Assembly (NCBI GenBank): GCA_004835665.1
Contig: RBKR01000022.1
Span: 124,001 to 188,000, forward strand
Length of the DNA stretch: 64,000 bases
Direction of reading: 5' to 3'
DNA from: Phoma sp. XZ068
Taxonomy: Eukaryota; Ascomycota; Dothideomycetes; Pleosporales; Didymellaceae
Shown: piece after piece, positions 9,591 through 21,262 of the stretch
Layout: every line of letters begins with the position of its first letter
Position numbering within the stretch: the stretch's first letter is position 1
Notes under the pieces: model-generated
What the model saw: only the letters and a program-made list of their open reading frames with translations
What the model was told of the DNA's origin: nothing
The model's database searches: none
Made by a program: the position numbers and the translations under genes

Positions 9591-12500
9591 TCACCGCCGT
9601 ACTCTCTCCTCATCCCCTTGCGGGTTCGGGCTTGCAACCGTCCCCCTCTTGACCCTCCGGAAACAACTAAACTGCCCCCTTGTCCCCTCCCGTAACCGCT
9701 TCAGCCCGACCCTGAGTCCGCCCAGTTCATCCTGCAACGCCACGCGCGCCCCATTGTCCGTCTTCTGATCCAGCACCTGGTAAATGTCCGTCTGCGTCTG
9801 GCTGGCGGCGTCGGTGGTATACGAGGCCAGGGTCTGGCTAATAAACTCCACGTCCAGCGTGGCTTGCATCAGTTGTGCGAGGGAGATGGTAGGCAGCCGT
9901 GGCGAGGAGAAAGTGCTGATGAGGCTGGTAGTCGTCGCTTCGAAGAGGGATTTTAAGATCCTGGGCGTGAGCGGCGAGTTGGGCGACGTCGTCGACGTCA
10001 GACTGTGTATCGTGACCAGGTGCAGCAGCACGGTGCTCACGTACGGACTGGGATCCAGGTCGGCTACGCTGCGGCCGCGTTCTCGCGCTGCGGCCGCCCA
10101 GGAGGGTGAGAATATGCCAGACTCGATCCACGCGTGGATCTGCAGGGCGTGCGGCTTCGTGTAGGATTTAAAGAGCTGCGTGTCCAGTTGGCTCAGCACG
10201 TCCCGGATGCGGCTAGTTTCGTCGGTAAGCTGCACTGAGAAGAGCGTCTCGAAGAGAGAGAGGAGATGTGGGGCGATCTCCGCTTGGAAGTGCGACATGT
10301 TGGAGAGGGTGAGAAGCAGGCGCGCAGACTATCGTAATTAGTACGAGTGGGAATATATTCGGGAGTGTCATGGTTACCTTGTTGTTTGCATCGACTTTGC
10401 CCCATTCCACATCCATGTCTTCTTCGCCGTCGATGGTCAAATCGTCGCCTTTGGACTGGAAATCCTCGCCTAGCGCCTTGCGACCCATTTCGGCACACTC
10501 TACCATGCCACTCAAGGTGCGATATAAGCTGGTCACAAACTGGCTTCTGAGCATCTGCAGCAGCTTATTGCTGGGGGGGACGACGACATCCACCGATGTC
10601 TTGCTCGACGCTTCGACGTACATGATCTTTTGCAGGTGATTCAACAGGTAGGACTGTACTGCCAGGAAGCGTTGGGGTAGGTTGGTCGTGTCCTTGCGGT
10701 CGGCGTTGCGCGTCCAGTCTTCGAGCACCTTGAGCTTCTCAGCATCAGCATTCCAAGCGGCGCACACGGCGGATATACAGCGCTCGCGTACGCCGCCGAC
10801 CAGCAAGCGCAGGGCTTCGTCCAGGCGCGAGCTGGATCCGGTCTCGGGAAGACGGAGTGAAGCGAGCTCGTTTGCGGCAGTGCCGATGAGGATGAGAGAC
10901 TTGGACAGGTAGTGGGAGCCGGAGAGGGCGTTTGAGTGGGGCGGCCAGAAAGCGTACTTTTCCCACGTTTCACCACGGCTGGGTGAGGGCGGCGGGACAT
11001 TATTGGGATCGAACTTGAACCTTGACCCTGCCGTGGGGCTCAGAGCAGCCGTGAGGGGTGTTCGTGGTGTTGTTGGTGTCGGAGTGGTGGGCATGGGCGA
11101 GAAGAGCGCAGATACATCCTCGATCGGCGGGTCCGAGAAGAAGGCGTACAGGTGCTCGCGAATCATGTTGATGAGCTCCGTGGTGCCTCTCTCCAGCTCG
11201 ATCTTGTTCTGGTCGGTGAGCTTGTGGTGCACGGAAGACTGGTTCTGGTAGCCGGTCGGCATGTTGCGCTGAGCACGACCACTCATGAATGACTGCGCAA
11301 TCTCCCAGTACTCGATCAGCTCGCCGAGCAGACCCCCCTTGGTTGAGAGCAGAGTGGTCATGGAGGCATGGACATGCTCCCAGAACTCGATGATCTTCGG
11401 TGCGTCCAGCTTGGAGGGCTCGGCCGTGGCGTTTGTGCTGATGGGTATGGCACGCAGATGGTTCTGGACGGAGCGCAGGGTCGGCTTCTCGCCGTTGGCA
11501 AGATGGCGTCGCAGGATCTCAATCTCGACGCGGGAGCGCTCGCACAGTATGTTGAGGCGAGACTTGAGATGCTCGTAGCGGGACAGCAGCCAGATCCAGA
11601 TGGGGTTGTCGTCGACGCCCAGCTCGAGCATGATGGAGATGAGGCTCATGTACTCGTCCGACTTTGTGTCGTCGGTGGCGGTGTGGTGCTTGGAGAAGTG
11701 GGTCGAGGCGAGGCGCTTCCAGGCATCGCGCTTGAAGTGGTCGATCTGGCGCTCGACGTCGGCCCACATGGTGGCGGCGACGATGATGTGGTGGATCTGG
11801 GGGTCGGTGAGGGGCTGTCGGGCGTAGTTGGCCTGCTCGACAATGTAGCGGGCGTCTTCGGTGTACTTGCGGGCGCGCTTGTACTCGTCGATGATGGTGT
11901 CGTGGTCCTTGCGGCGGATGGCGTCCTGGATGGTGGCGCCGAGCTCGAACAGGCCGCGGTTGGCCTCGAGCGAGTCGAGGATGGCCTTGAGCGTGTCCTC
12001 CTTGTCGCGGCCGCCCAGGGCGGGCCCCCAGACCTCCTCGGCTTTGGCGGCGACCTCGGTCAGCGGGACCTTGATGCCGTGCACGCCGTACTCGCTCTCC
12101 TTGACCAGCGCGTTCTTGCGCTTCTCGGCGGGCACGGGCTGCAGGGACACGCTCGACTTGCGGCCGGAGAAGCTGGTGCGGCTGGCGCCGCGGGCGTGGG
12201 CGGCGCGCGGCGGCTCGGCGGGCTTGCCCTGCTCGCGCATCTCGTGGTAGACGCGGTCGATGGTGGCCTTTGCGCCGACGAAGCGCTCGAAGTTGGTCTC
12301 GACGAGCACCTTGAGCGACGCCGACTTTTGCTCGATGGAGCGCGAGAGGAAGTCGAGGCCCTGGAGCAGCGCGTCGGTCGAGGCGTCGCTGTGGACCTGC
12401 GAGAGGAAGAGCGAGGGCGAGAAGGTGGTGGAGCTGAGGAGGAAGCGGTTGCCTGGGGGTCGGCGGGTCAGCGGGGGTTCAAGTCACTGGGCGCAGACAT

Positions 12501-13093
12501 GGTGAGGGTGGGTGTGAGGGTGGGTGTGAGGGTGGGTGTGAGGGTGGGTGTGAGGGTGGGTGTGAGGGTGGGTGTGAGGGTGGGTGTGAGGGTGGGTGTG
12601 AGGGTGGGTGTGAGGGCGGGAGGGTGCATGGCGAGGCCAGCAGCGTGAGGTGGGGGTGGGTGTGAGGGCGGGAGGGTCAGTAAATGAGGGGTCCACGCCG
12701 GGGAGGCGTACGCAGCTTGATATCCTCCTCGACCGCCAGGTTGCGCGCACGCAGCACCTGCACCACGCTCGGGTACATGCCCAGCGCGTCCTGCTCGTCC
12801 TTTTGCACCAGCGTCTCCACCCCGTCCTTGGACCGCTCCGCCCCGGGCACCAGCCGCGAGAGCCGCGACCGGTCCTCGAGCACCGAGTAGCGCGACCGCG
12901 ACCGCGAGAGGCGGCCGGCCGTGCCCTTGGGTGCTGCTGCTGCTATCCCTTTGGCCGTCGCTGCCATTGCGGGCGCCTCATCGTCCGAGAGCTCCTCGGC
13001 GTCGGCCGCGTCCTTGTCCTCGGGCCATGCCGCCGGGTAGAGCGTCGTGAGGTTGTACTTGTTGAGGATCTCCGTTTCCGTGGCCGCGTTCAT
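9591..13093 (-). CDS. SEC5: Exocyst complex component Sec5
   Basis: Sec5 is a subunit of the octameric exocyst, which tethers secretory vesicles to the plasma membrane at hyphal tips and septa. Model: exon 1 13,093-12,712, intron 12,711-12,453 (GTACGC...CCCAG), exon 2 12,452-10,378, intron 10,377-10,329 (GTAACC, TACTAAT branch site, ATAG), exon 3 10,328-9,591. The exons sum to 3,195 nt, an exact frame of 1,064 aa, close to the usual size in filamentous fungi. Recognised stretches are the N-terminal EEDIKLRNRFLLSSTTF junction, SQVHSDASTDALLQGLDFL, then SLKVLVETNFERFVGAK and DARYIVEQANYARQPL of the Sec5 core, and a helical C-terminus beginning RLLLTLSNMSHFQAEIAP. Identification is from recalled family similarity. 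Intron 1 is almost filled by a 12-bp minisatellite. The start ATG at 13,093 is preceded by a GT-rich leader. Confidence 0.9.
12502..12677. repeat. 12-bp minisatellite inside SEC5 intron 1
   Basis: The + strand shows about nine near-perfect copies of GTGAGGGTGGGT (12,502 to about 12,612), then variant copies to 12,677. On the SEC5 sense strand the unit is C-rich; the template strand is G-rich with many closely spaced GGG runs that could form G-quadruplexes. The array sits between the donor at 12,711 and the acceptor at 12,453, so copy-number change would not alter the protein. Confidence 0.9.
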
Positions 13094-13097
13094 GGCG

Positions 13098-13260
13098 CAT
13101 TGGGGCGCTGTGTGGTGTTGGTGGTGTGGTGTGTGGTGTGTGGTGTGTGGTGCGTGGTAGGGTATGTGGTGCGTGGTAGGGTGTGTGGTGTGCGGCAGGG
13201 TGTGTGGTGTGTGGCAGGGTGTATGGTATGCGGCGCGGTGTGTGCAGTGCTGCGGTAAGG
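13098..13260. repeat. Degenerate GT-rich (GTGTGGT-like) tract in SEC5 leader
   Basis: The + strand is a run of GTGTGGT, GTGCGTGGTAGG and related words directly upstream of the SEC5 start codon, so on the SEC5 strand the leader or promoter is a CA/CACACC tract. It is imperfect throughout. Confidence 0.75.
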
Positions 13261-13844
13261 TGGGGTGGGGTGCTCTATCGGCGCTGTACTGTCGTGTGTG
13301 TGGTGCTGCTGCTACGTGTGAAGTGTACCTTGGTAGCTGGTCGAGGACCCTGTGGCGCAAGCTTGCATGGCCACAACCACCAATCAGCGCTCCCCACCAG
13401 CTTCTTCCAACCATGACGATGCATCCACCACCGAACATATACTTTGACTGCCGAACACACATATCAAACACCTGCCTTTTTATATTGCCAATCACACCAT
13501 TGTCTACCCGCCATCTCTGCCTCTCACCGTCATGTTCTCACTCAAACACTTCAAGTCGTTCCATGACCTGCACGCTGGTGATGCACTATCACCAATAACA
13601 CACCCATGAACTCACTCAGGAAATACCAGCTTCTCTCACCATCTCCCATGTCACTTTACATCATCTCAATATCTATCACCTCGCCATCTATCGTCTCACC
13701 ATCCATCATCTTCTTTCTTCTCGCCTCTACTGGATCCCTTCACTCACTATATAACCCTCGTCCTCCCCTACTCATACAACAACACTTCTTCAACAGTGGC
13801 CAACTGACCAGGAATCTTACACTCCAATTGTTAATTGAACACTC
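13261..13844. promoter_or_regulatory. Divergent promoter region, SEC5 / 13,845 gene
   Basis: The SEC5 start (13,093, -) and the next gene (13,845, +) diverge. The + side is pyrimidine-rich with repeated CACCATC/TCACC words around 13,640-13,720 and a TATA-like ACTATATAA at about 13,748, roughly 95 bp before the ATG. CT-rich tracts of this kind are common in filamentous fungal promoters. Confidence 0.45.
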
Positions 13845-15325
13845 ATGACTCTCGATAATGATGCAGCCGCCTCAGTCCAACACTCCCCAGCACCAGAGCT
13901 GCCACCAACCCCAGCCGCGACCCCAGCAGCAGAACCTCATTCGCCAAAACCACCACCTGAACCGTCATCCGCAAGACGCACCAAACCCCCGACTAGAGAT
14001 GAGCTTGGTAGTAATCAAGAGCTGACGATCATCGGAAAGCTCCTCAAACCTATCCAAATGTAAGTCACCTTGTACGCCCTCTCAAAGCATACTCATACCA
14101 CAAAGATCATTTTACCAAAAGCGCGAGAGAATGCGCGCCTTTAGCACCACATTGCCACGCCAGCTCTATCGAACGTTTCATGAGGAGTCCAAGACTTTGT
14201 GCGCATTCATGAACACGGAGAACCAGCCCAAGCATCGAGAGGCTGAAGGCGTGAAAATACTCCTACGAAACGCTTTTCAGGCTATCGGTGCACCCAACCT
14301 TGCGATAGATCTTACCCTCAATCGGCTTGACCGCCATCTCAGCTGGAGCACCGTCAAGGGGCCGTCTTCTTGGATATCCACCTTCAACCATCTACGTGAG
14401 TATGTTTTCAACTCGCATCGAACGTAGCTAACACTTGCTAGATTGGGCTATTCGCCGTGCAGAGTTCCATACCAACGAGAGTACCAAGATTGGTCATCGC
14501 ATATCTATTGCAGCAATCAGCACCAACGGACTAACACCGGCGACCGTACATGCGCAATATGAGTCCACGTATAACATCATCACCCGCCACGGTCGTGGAC
14601 GCTCAAAAGAGACAGAAACGCATGTCCAAGTCGACCAGGTAGCTCTTCCTGTCTGGATCCGCCAGAGTGCTGTTCCAGCAGACCGTTCGCTTATCACGCC
14701 TCAGCAACTCAGGGCATCTGGTGCAGACCTGTGGGTTTCCATCACAGAACTACGTCATTCGGACCTCAAGAAGGTAGCCGAAGGTCTAGGTATCTACGGA
14801 GAGACCCTAAAGAAAGGACATGACTATGAATGGTTGTGCCTGGGCGCAATTGACAAGTCACACATCAACTGCATCATGCCTTGGGATGGCAACGCTCTTC
14901 ACTCAAGCGAAAAGACAAGGATCATCTGGAGCAAGTCAAGTCCTGAACAGTACGTTTTTGACTGGAAGCTTCGGCAATGGCGCTTAGATCCCAAGCTATT
15001 TGCACTGGCCATCTTCCGAGACAGAAAAGAAGAGCGGGCGAAAGAGGAGGCTCGCAACAAGGGAAGGGACCTCAAGACTAGAAAGACGAAAGGTAGCAAG
15101 CTTCAAACGAAAAAGGAAGGTAAGGTCTCGAGCCCGGAAGTCGTTACTCTCTCGAAAAGAAAGCGTAAGCATACAGTGGACGATGAGGGAAACGACCTCG
15201 TTTGCAAAGCCTCCAAGGTCCACCGCACGAACGCGGATGTCTGGGACATGATGATCAAGGCCCAAAAGGACGACTGCCAATGCAGGGACCGCCGACACAC
15301 CAGAGCAGGCTCTGCGAACTTGTGA
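13845..15325 (+). CDS. Hypothetical protein, possibly DUF7587-type (three exons)
   Basis: Model: exon 1 13,845-14,059, intron 14,060-14,105 (GTAAGT...AAAG), exon 2 14,106-14,395, intron 14,396-14,441 (GTGAGT, GCTAAC branch site, CTAG), exon 3 14,442-15,325. The exons total 1,389 nt, an exact frame of 462 aa. After a Pro/Ala-rich N-terminus the central part has LYRTFHEESKT, SWISTFNHLHWAI and ADLWVSITELRHSDLKKVAEGLGI, a pattern like that of the fungal domain DUF7587 (from memory, not checked). The C-terminal third is very basic (KEERAKEEARNKGRD, LSKRKRKH) and may direct the protein to the nucleus. Function is unknown. The gene diverges from SEC5. Confidence 0.75.
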
Positions 15326-17520
15326 TTCCGCGCTGCGTTTGTTCCCTCTCATTTCTATTTGCACGCCCCAACGGACACTGATCGCATGCCTTGACGACCA
15401 GTATAACCTCTACGTTCTTTACGACCTCTACGATCCCTACGACACTCTGCTTCTCTGCTTTCAATCCATACAGTCTGTCATTCTCCACTCCCTCTTTCCA
15501 TATCCTTCGAAATTCAAAGTTCGTAATCCTATCGGCACTATTCGTAGCTTGGCCGGTCTTGAGGAGCGGCCAAGCGAGTACCTAACGGCTTCAGAACACC
15601 TTAGCTCTTCCTGAACCGTTTTCGAGAACCAACGCTCGGCCTGAACCCTTTTCCACATTGTTGCTTATCAAAGTGCCATCCTTAATTCCATAGCAAATTT
15701 CATTGATGATACCCCTCCCAAATCCACTGTCTTTTATTCCAAGCCCATTTCCAAGCTGTGTATCTTAAATGAGCTCATAAATGGCCCTATTGTCACGCTT
15801 TCTCTGTGCAATCCCTAGGGTTTTGCTTGCATTTTTACCCTATCAATGGCCACAAGCTGCAGATGGCTGTTCTGAAGCCAAATCTTCATCTTGCTAGGTC
15901 GTCAGCCTTGTGATCATCTCCAGCTACTTCGCGCGCTTCCAGATCCACGACGACTCGTAGGGAAATTCTATATCCACAAACGTGTTGAATGGCAGGATCG
16001 AGGGGGATGCGACCGATGAAGGCGAAGGCTGATGACGGTAGTCAACTGTATAGGATTTGACTCTATAGCATGAAGAAGGAAGGATTCGACAGAGGACTTT
16101 GGAGATGATCGATGACAGACTGCAGTTGGATCAGAAATGAAATCAACAGAAATAGGGAGGCCACCTCTTCCTGCAACCAAACATTGTTCACCTAGAGTGA
16201 TTATAGCCTGGTGGTCGATAGCTGAATGCCTTCTAGACTTATTGGATGGTCCGCATACGGCACGCCCGCGCATTGACTGGTCCTAAATGCAGTATCTAAG
16301 ACCCGAATTTGACACTACAAGTTAAGTACTATATGTGGAGGTGTATATGCGACCTCGTGGCTACATGAGCCATTGAACCAACTGCCGAACGTTCAGGGTG
16401 TCAAATTTGACGTGTCGACACAGGGACAATGCGCTGTCGGAAATAATGAATCATGTGTTCCAATAGTGTTCGCCTGATAGTGATGAGCTTAAGATCTGAA
16501 TGGTCCAGGGCCGATGAAACACTAGCGCGGTGGCGGCCCACTGCCTTCCGCCCGCGCCAAATTTCTTCCTCTTTGATCGACACATGGGCACGCTGCACGC
16601 AAGCGGAAGAGTATCCTCGGTCTCGTATCACTATTGGTAGTTGCAAAGCTGCTTCACGGATGAGGTGCACGCAATCCAATGGGCGCGGTAGTTGCTAGCA
16701 TGAATATCATCGATGCCATATTGTCCTGTGCAACTAAGTATCACTCGTGACAACCACTGCCTGCTTGTTTGCCCAACCCTCTGCAGGTTTCGAATCCAAC
16801 GCTTGAACCAGCGGAGGATAAACTGCCATATTTGAACTCGACGCAAATCCGGGGCCTTTCTTGGTCGCACATGCACTGCCTTTCCAACCGTCCCTGGGGA
16901 TCTTCTTTGCAGGACAACCTTCCATGAACATGGCGTCAGCTGCAAAAAACAGGCCGGACTCTGCCCATCGGAGTTCGAGAAGCAACACCGACCCACGCAT
17001 GTCCGCATCCGTTGGAACCAGGCTGCAAACTGCAAATTTACACGGGACTGGTGTGGCTAGTGTTGAGCTTGTGGCAGTGGTTCGCTCGCCAGACCTCCCC
17101 AAACGCCCCTAGCCAAACACAAATACCAACTTCGTCGCGAATCTAGCAGCTTTATCTACCCATGTTGCCACAGCAAGTGCAACAAACGAAGAACAAGGTT
17201 CATCCGATGGCCATCAAGATCCACTTTCTGATGCCTCACATTGGCACGCTCGACTCATGTCTGGCTTGTAGCCTGAACGGCGCGCCCAGTACCTGCCGAT
17301 GGCGAGATTGCGACACTCTCTGATTTGCTGCACAGGCCGTTGGAACGGGAATTCCGATGCCTTCTACGCTCAGGTTGACAGCGCCCCGATAAGGTTTGCT
17401 GAAAAAGGTTCAGAAGTTGGACACCCCAGGGTCTCAGCATTTAGTTTACCTGACTGTCATGCCCGCTGTAGTTCACTTCTGACATGTTTTCTCCTTCTTT
17501 ACAAGAAAAACTTCGACATC
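15326..17520. other. 2.2-kb stretch without a recognisable gene
   Basis: Ordinary base composition, so not part of the mutated isochore. Overlapping open frames of about 80-130 codons occur at 16,631-17,112 on both strands, but no domain, splice pattern or start context favours any of them. A perfect 8-bp hairpin stem (CTTGGCCG, 11-nt loop) lies at 15,548-15,574 in the likely 3' flank of the preceding gene. Part of the stretch should be the promoter of the CFEM receptor gene. Confidence 0.45.
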
Positions 17521-19272
17521 ATGGGCGTACGTTCGATGGTTGCTGTGTTTTTATGTCTGTTGGTGCTCTTTAATGGCGAGGTACTGGGGAAACGGTCCGA
17601 GTCGAGGGACCTCACAATTGCTGACATTCCACCATGCGGTGTATGTTACAGCTCATAATACCGCAATAACACCGACTGACAGGTCCACAGCTCCGATGTC
17701 TGTTCTTAGAGCTCCCAGCGACTGGATGCTTAGCAACCGACATAGACTGCATTTGTGCCAGCGACCCTCTCTTCCACGGGCTGGCCGCATGCATGCTAGC
17801 GAATTGCACGATGCAAGACTCATTGGATGCATCGCGAGTACAGGCAGATCTTTGCAATCTATCTGATGAGTCCAGGACTCAAGAGGTCATCTTGTACTCA
17901 GGCATCGTGTATTCGATTGCCTTCCTTTCCGTGGTGCTGAGAATTGCCGGAAAGGCCGTCGCTAAAAGACTGTCCTGGGACGATGCAATGGTCGTGGCAG
18001 CTCTGGTCTTGACGGCCCTACCCCTTGGATGCGTTCTTGACATGGCCCTCAAAGGCTTTGGCGAGCATGTGTGGAACCTAGAAGATGGGAAGCTTTTACC
18101 TATCTTGCGTTATCGTAGGTTTTTATAATATATCGATGATCGGCGCTAACAAATAATCAGTGTACATCTCCTGGTCAACATACGTTGTGGTACTTTGTAT
18201 GATCAAGATTTCCCTCGTCTTATTCTACCTAGAAATTTTCAAGACACGAAAATTCCAGATCACCGCATACGTCTTCCTTGTTTACTTGATTACCAACAGC
18301 CTGGTTATCCTCGGCATCGCTCTATTCGCCTGTAACCCAGTACCCTCATTTTGGAACCGCGATATCAAGGGCAAATGCATCAACATCCAGGCCGCAGCCT
18401 ACGCAAACTCTGCTTCCGCCATCGTACAGGATGTTATCCTCGTGATACTTCCCTTGGTCTTCATCCGTAAGCTACAGATGAAACGTTACCGTAAGATTGC
18501 GGTTGGTTTCATGTTCGTCATTGGTACTTTTGGTTGCTTTGCAACTATCATGCGACTGCCTTCCCTCGGCACATTCAAAATCTCGATCGATCCGTCTTGG
18601 GATTACGTTCCCGTCACCAACTGGACGACACTCGAGCTAGCAGCTGGCTTCCTATGCGTCTCTTTGCCATCGATTCGCATGCTCCTGGTCACCCTACTCC
18701 CGAAGAGTTTCAAGAAATTCTTTACAAACATCACGCACCCTTCGCGAAGCAATCCAACTCCGCAGCCAGTAGTATCACCTCAGCAGCGCAAGTGGAATAA
18801 ACCTAAATCCTGGATTGACATATCCGGAAACAGCACCGACTTCTCAAACAGCACTACCGGTAGAGACATGGAGCCACTGACATTAGGCCCAGGAGTGAGA
18901 GGCAGCTTCATGAGCGCGTTCTGGAACCGTAGTTCCACACAACCATCGCAGTTCTCACAATTGCGAAGCGGCTCTCGACGACTCGAATCAGCTATGAGTA
19001 ATTACAGCGAGTCGGGTGTGGCTGTAACCAATCCTCCATATCAGACAGAGAGAAATGTCCGCACTTTTGAGCAGGTTGAGATGCTGGATGTCCCAACAAA
19101 AGCACACCGGCATACAAGTACTTCGTGTAGAAGCTGCAGTAGCGATGAGCAGATAACAGCGCTTCCACAGATAGGATGCATACCAGAGGGATCCTATTCA
19201 GATCCTAATCTTACAAGAGAGCACTCAACGGCCAATTTACAGTGGCCACAGCCCAAGGACGAAATAGTATAA
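17521..19272 (+). CDS. CFEM-domain Pth11-like 7TM receptor
   Basis: Model: exon 1 17,521-17,640, intron 17,641-17,690 (GTATGT...ACAG), exon 2 17,691-18,114, intron 18,115-18,160 (GTAGGT, GCTAAC, TCAG), exon 3 18,161-19,272. Total 1,656 nt, 551 aa. Residues 1 to about 23 form a signal peptide. Residues 38-95 are a CFEM domain with all eight cysteines (39, 43, 53, 60, 62, 74, 79, 95), including IDCIC and a Thr-Asp before it. Then comes a rhodopsin-like seven-helix region from about residue 106, with LSWDDAMVVAA at the second helix and a C-terminal Ser/Thr-rich cytoplasmic tail of about 170 residues. This is the layout of Pth11-type GPCRs, which sense surface or host cues in plant-associated ascomycetes. 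It is the last intact host gene before the AT-rich repeats, about 100 bp away. Confidence 0.85.
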
Positions 19273-19286
19273 TCTAGGTTTAATTA

Positions 19287-19340
19287 ACGTACCTTACGGG
19301 CAAGTCGCTCACCGAGCAAGCCGCTTACTTTTGCCAAGCC
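19287..19340 (+). repeat. Isolated terminal repeat of a pogo/Fot-like DNA transposon
   Basis: After a TA at 19,285 the sequence begins ACGTACC and then has two 13-bp near-repeats, GCAAGTCGCTCAC (19,300) and GCAAGCCGCTTAC (19,316), 16 bp apart. This matches the plan of the intact element's TIR at 53,457 (ACGTAAACC plus two copies 17 bp apart). It is GC-rich and unmutated and no matching opposite end is visible, so it is probably the stump of a truncated element at the isochore edge. Confidence 0.5.
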
Positions 19341-19539
19341 CCCACCAAACTACCCTTCCTGTACTAATACCTCCCTAATAACACTAGTTAGATATATTAA
19401 AGAAATATTAGGTATAGCTCCTAATCTAGGCTCTTAAAATAGATATATTATTCTTTAATACTATACTATAACTATCTATAAGGTCTTGTAAAAGATACTA
19501 AATAACTTTTATAAGCTAATACTATAACTAACTTTAAAT

Positions 19540-19740
19540 ACTAGATAATAATAAATAGTAATAGGTAATTATTAACTATATTCTAAATTTCTAAACTATA
19601 AAAAAACTATAGCTTTAAGCTCTATAGATACTAAATATATAGCTTTAAAAGTAGCTACTAAAGAGTCTATACTTATAAAATATTATAAAAAAACTATTTT
19701 TTAATAGTAATATATCTAAAGAGTTTAAGTATTATAAAGT
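19540..19740 (+). pseudogene. Ty1/copia RNase H fragment
   Basis: Translation around 19,600-19,680 reads TIALSSIDTKYIALKVATKE, which lines up with the copia RNase H signature (TVALSSTEAEYIAL..ATKE). The rest is degraded. It lies left of the LTR at 19,896 and is the only copia trace I find in the window. Confidence 0.5.
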
Positions 19741-19895
19741 AAGTAAAGTAAGTAAAGTAATCTATAGTTTATTCTAGAGAGCTAAAAAGCTAAAGGCTAA
19801 ACTTTAGTTTCTAATTAGAGAGAAATATACTAACCTAATTACTAGAGGGCCTATATATAAGAATACTAAAACTTATAATAATAAAGTTATATAAC

Positions 19896-20396
19896 TATTA
19901 TAATCTACTTATAACTAGCTAACTAGAATACTAATAGCTATAGATGCTAACAGCTCTAATATAATAATTATATAGGGCTTTCTATATAGTATAGTTATAG
20001 CGCAGTTTTATTATAGGTTATATAATAAGCTTACCTTTTAGTAAGTAAGCTAGGTAGACTATATATAAAGGCTTATATAGCTTATATTAAGCTTAGTAAT
20101 CTTAGCTTATATAGCTTATAGTAAGCTAGGTAAGCTACTATAATTATTATAGTATATAGTAATTAAGAACACTACCCTTATAGTATTATATTTAACCTTA
20201 TTAATTAACTTTATTATTAGAACTTAACCTAACTCTTAAGCTAGATAGATTAACTATCTATACTACTTATTATTAACCCTATAGTTATTATAGTATTTTA
20301 CTAGGTATCTATACTAACTTCTTCTATACTAGTACTTATCTTAGAGAACTAACCTTAGAAGTATTTATAAGCTTTACTTAGTTTATAACCTTAATA
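19896..20396 (+). repeat. LTR, U3 type X / U5 type X (501 bp)
   Basis: Starts TATTATAATC and ends ACCTTAATA (TG..CA termini mutated to TA..TA). The same 501-502-bp unit recurs inverted at 47,982, 56,177 and 57,210. Confidence 0.85.
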
Positions 20397-20631
20397 TTTT
20401 AAATATCTTTAAGATACGTACTACTTTAGAAACTAGAGTTACTCCTACTAGCTTACACTCTAATACTAATATAGTAAAAGAAACTATTACTACTAATACT
20501 ATTAATATTAAGTAACTAGATCTCTATAAGAGAGATTATAGTAAGCTAGATAACTAGTTAATATAATAGGATCTATTCTTTATATTCTAAGAAGATAAGG
20601 TAGAAGCTAAAAAGAAAGTTACTTTAGTAGC

Positions 20632-21175
20632 TGTTAAGGTTGTATCCTAAGCAAAGCTTATAAATACTTCTAAGGTTAGTTCTCTAGGATAAACAGATGT
20701 ATAGTAGATTATAGAGGGTATAGATGCTTAGTAAAACACTATAGCAACTATAGGTAACAATAAGTAGTATAGAGTAGACTGTCTATCTTAAAAGTTAGGT
20801 TATAGTAAGGAGTACAGATAGTTAATCTATCTGTCTTAACATGTAGGTAGAGATTCTAATAACAAAGTATATTAATTAGGTTAAATACAATGCTATAAGG
20901 GTAGTGTTCCTAGTTGCTATATACTAAGGAGATATGTATAGTGCTTAGTATTATAATAGCTACTAATTGCACTAATTATTAATTATACTAATTACTAATT
21001 ATACTAATTGTGCCAAGACTAATTACAACACGTAACTTTATATTATTACCTAAGTAGTAACTAATAATACTTATTGTTTATGCTTACTTGTAATACCTTC
21101 TCCTGTATAGTTTAACTGTGCTGCACTTAGCCTATAATTGTTAACCTTTATTTAGTATTCCCTAGGATTATAACA
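20632..21175 (-). repeat. Element A 3' LTR (544 bp)
   Basis: On the + strand it begins TGTTAAGGTTG and ends GGATTATAACA. It is the same length as the partner at 27,085; the differences seen are transitions of the RIP type. Confidence 0.92.
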
Positions 21176-21262
21176 CTATCCCCTTCCTATCTTAGCTTAG
21201 TCTCTTAAGCTTAGTTTATATAACGCAGGTTCCCCCTTGTTTAATAGTATATCCTTTTAATA

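Noticed and set aside
11368..12648. 426-codon open frame on the + strand over SEC5
   Set aside because: It is the antisense shadow of SEC5 exon 2 plus the minisatellite; the Val/Leu/Gly/Asp-rich product reflects GC-biased codons read backwards.
12484..12750. His/Pro/Thr repeat ORF on the - strand
   Set aside because: Translation of the 12-bp minisatellite; the family-consistent SEC5 splice places it in an intron.
16301..16408. AATTTGACAC / GTGTCAAATT inverted pair about 90 bp apart
   Set aside because: Only 10 bp, no target duplication and no repeat elsewhere in the window; likely chance.
16785..16797. GGTTTCGAATCC, near a tRNA B box
   Set aside because: No A box at the right distance and flanks do not fold as a cloverleaf.
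16631..17112. Overlapping ORFs on both strands (about 80-134 codons)
   Set aside because: No frame stands out, no domain or splice support; cannot be called as a gene from sequence alone.
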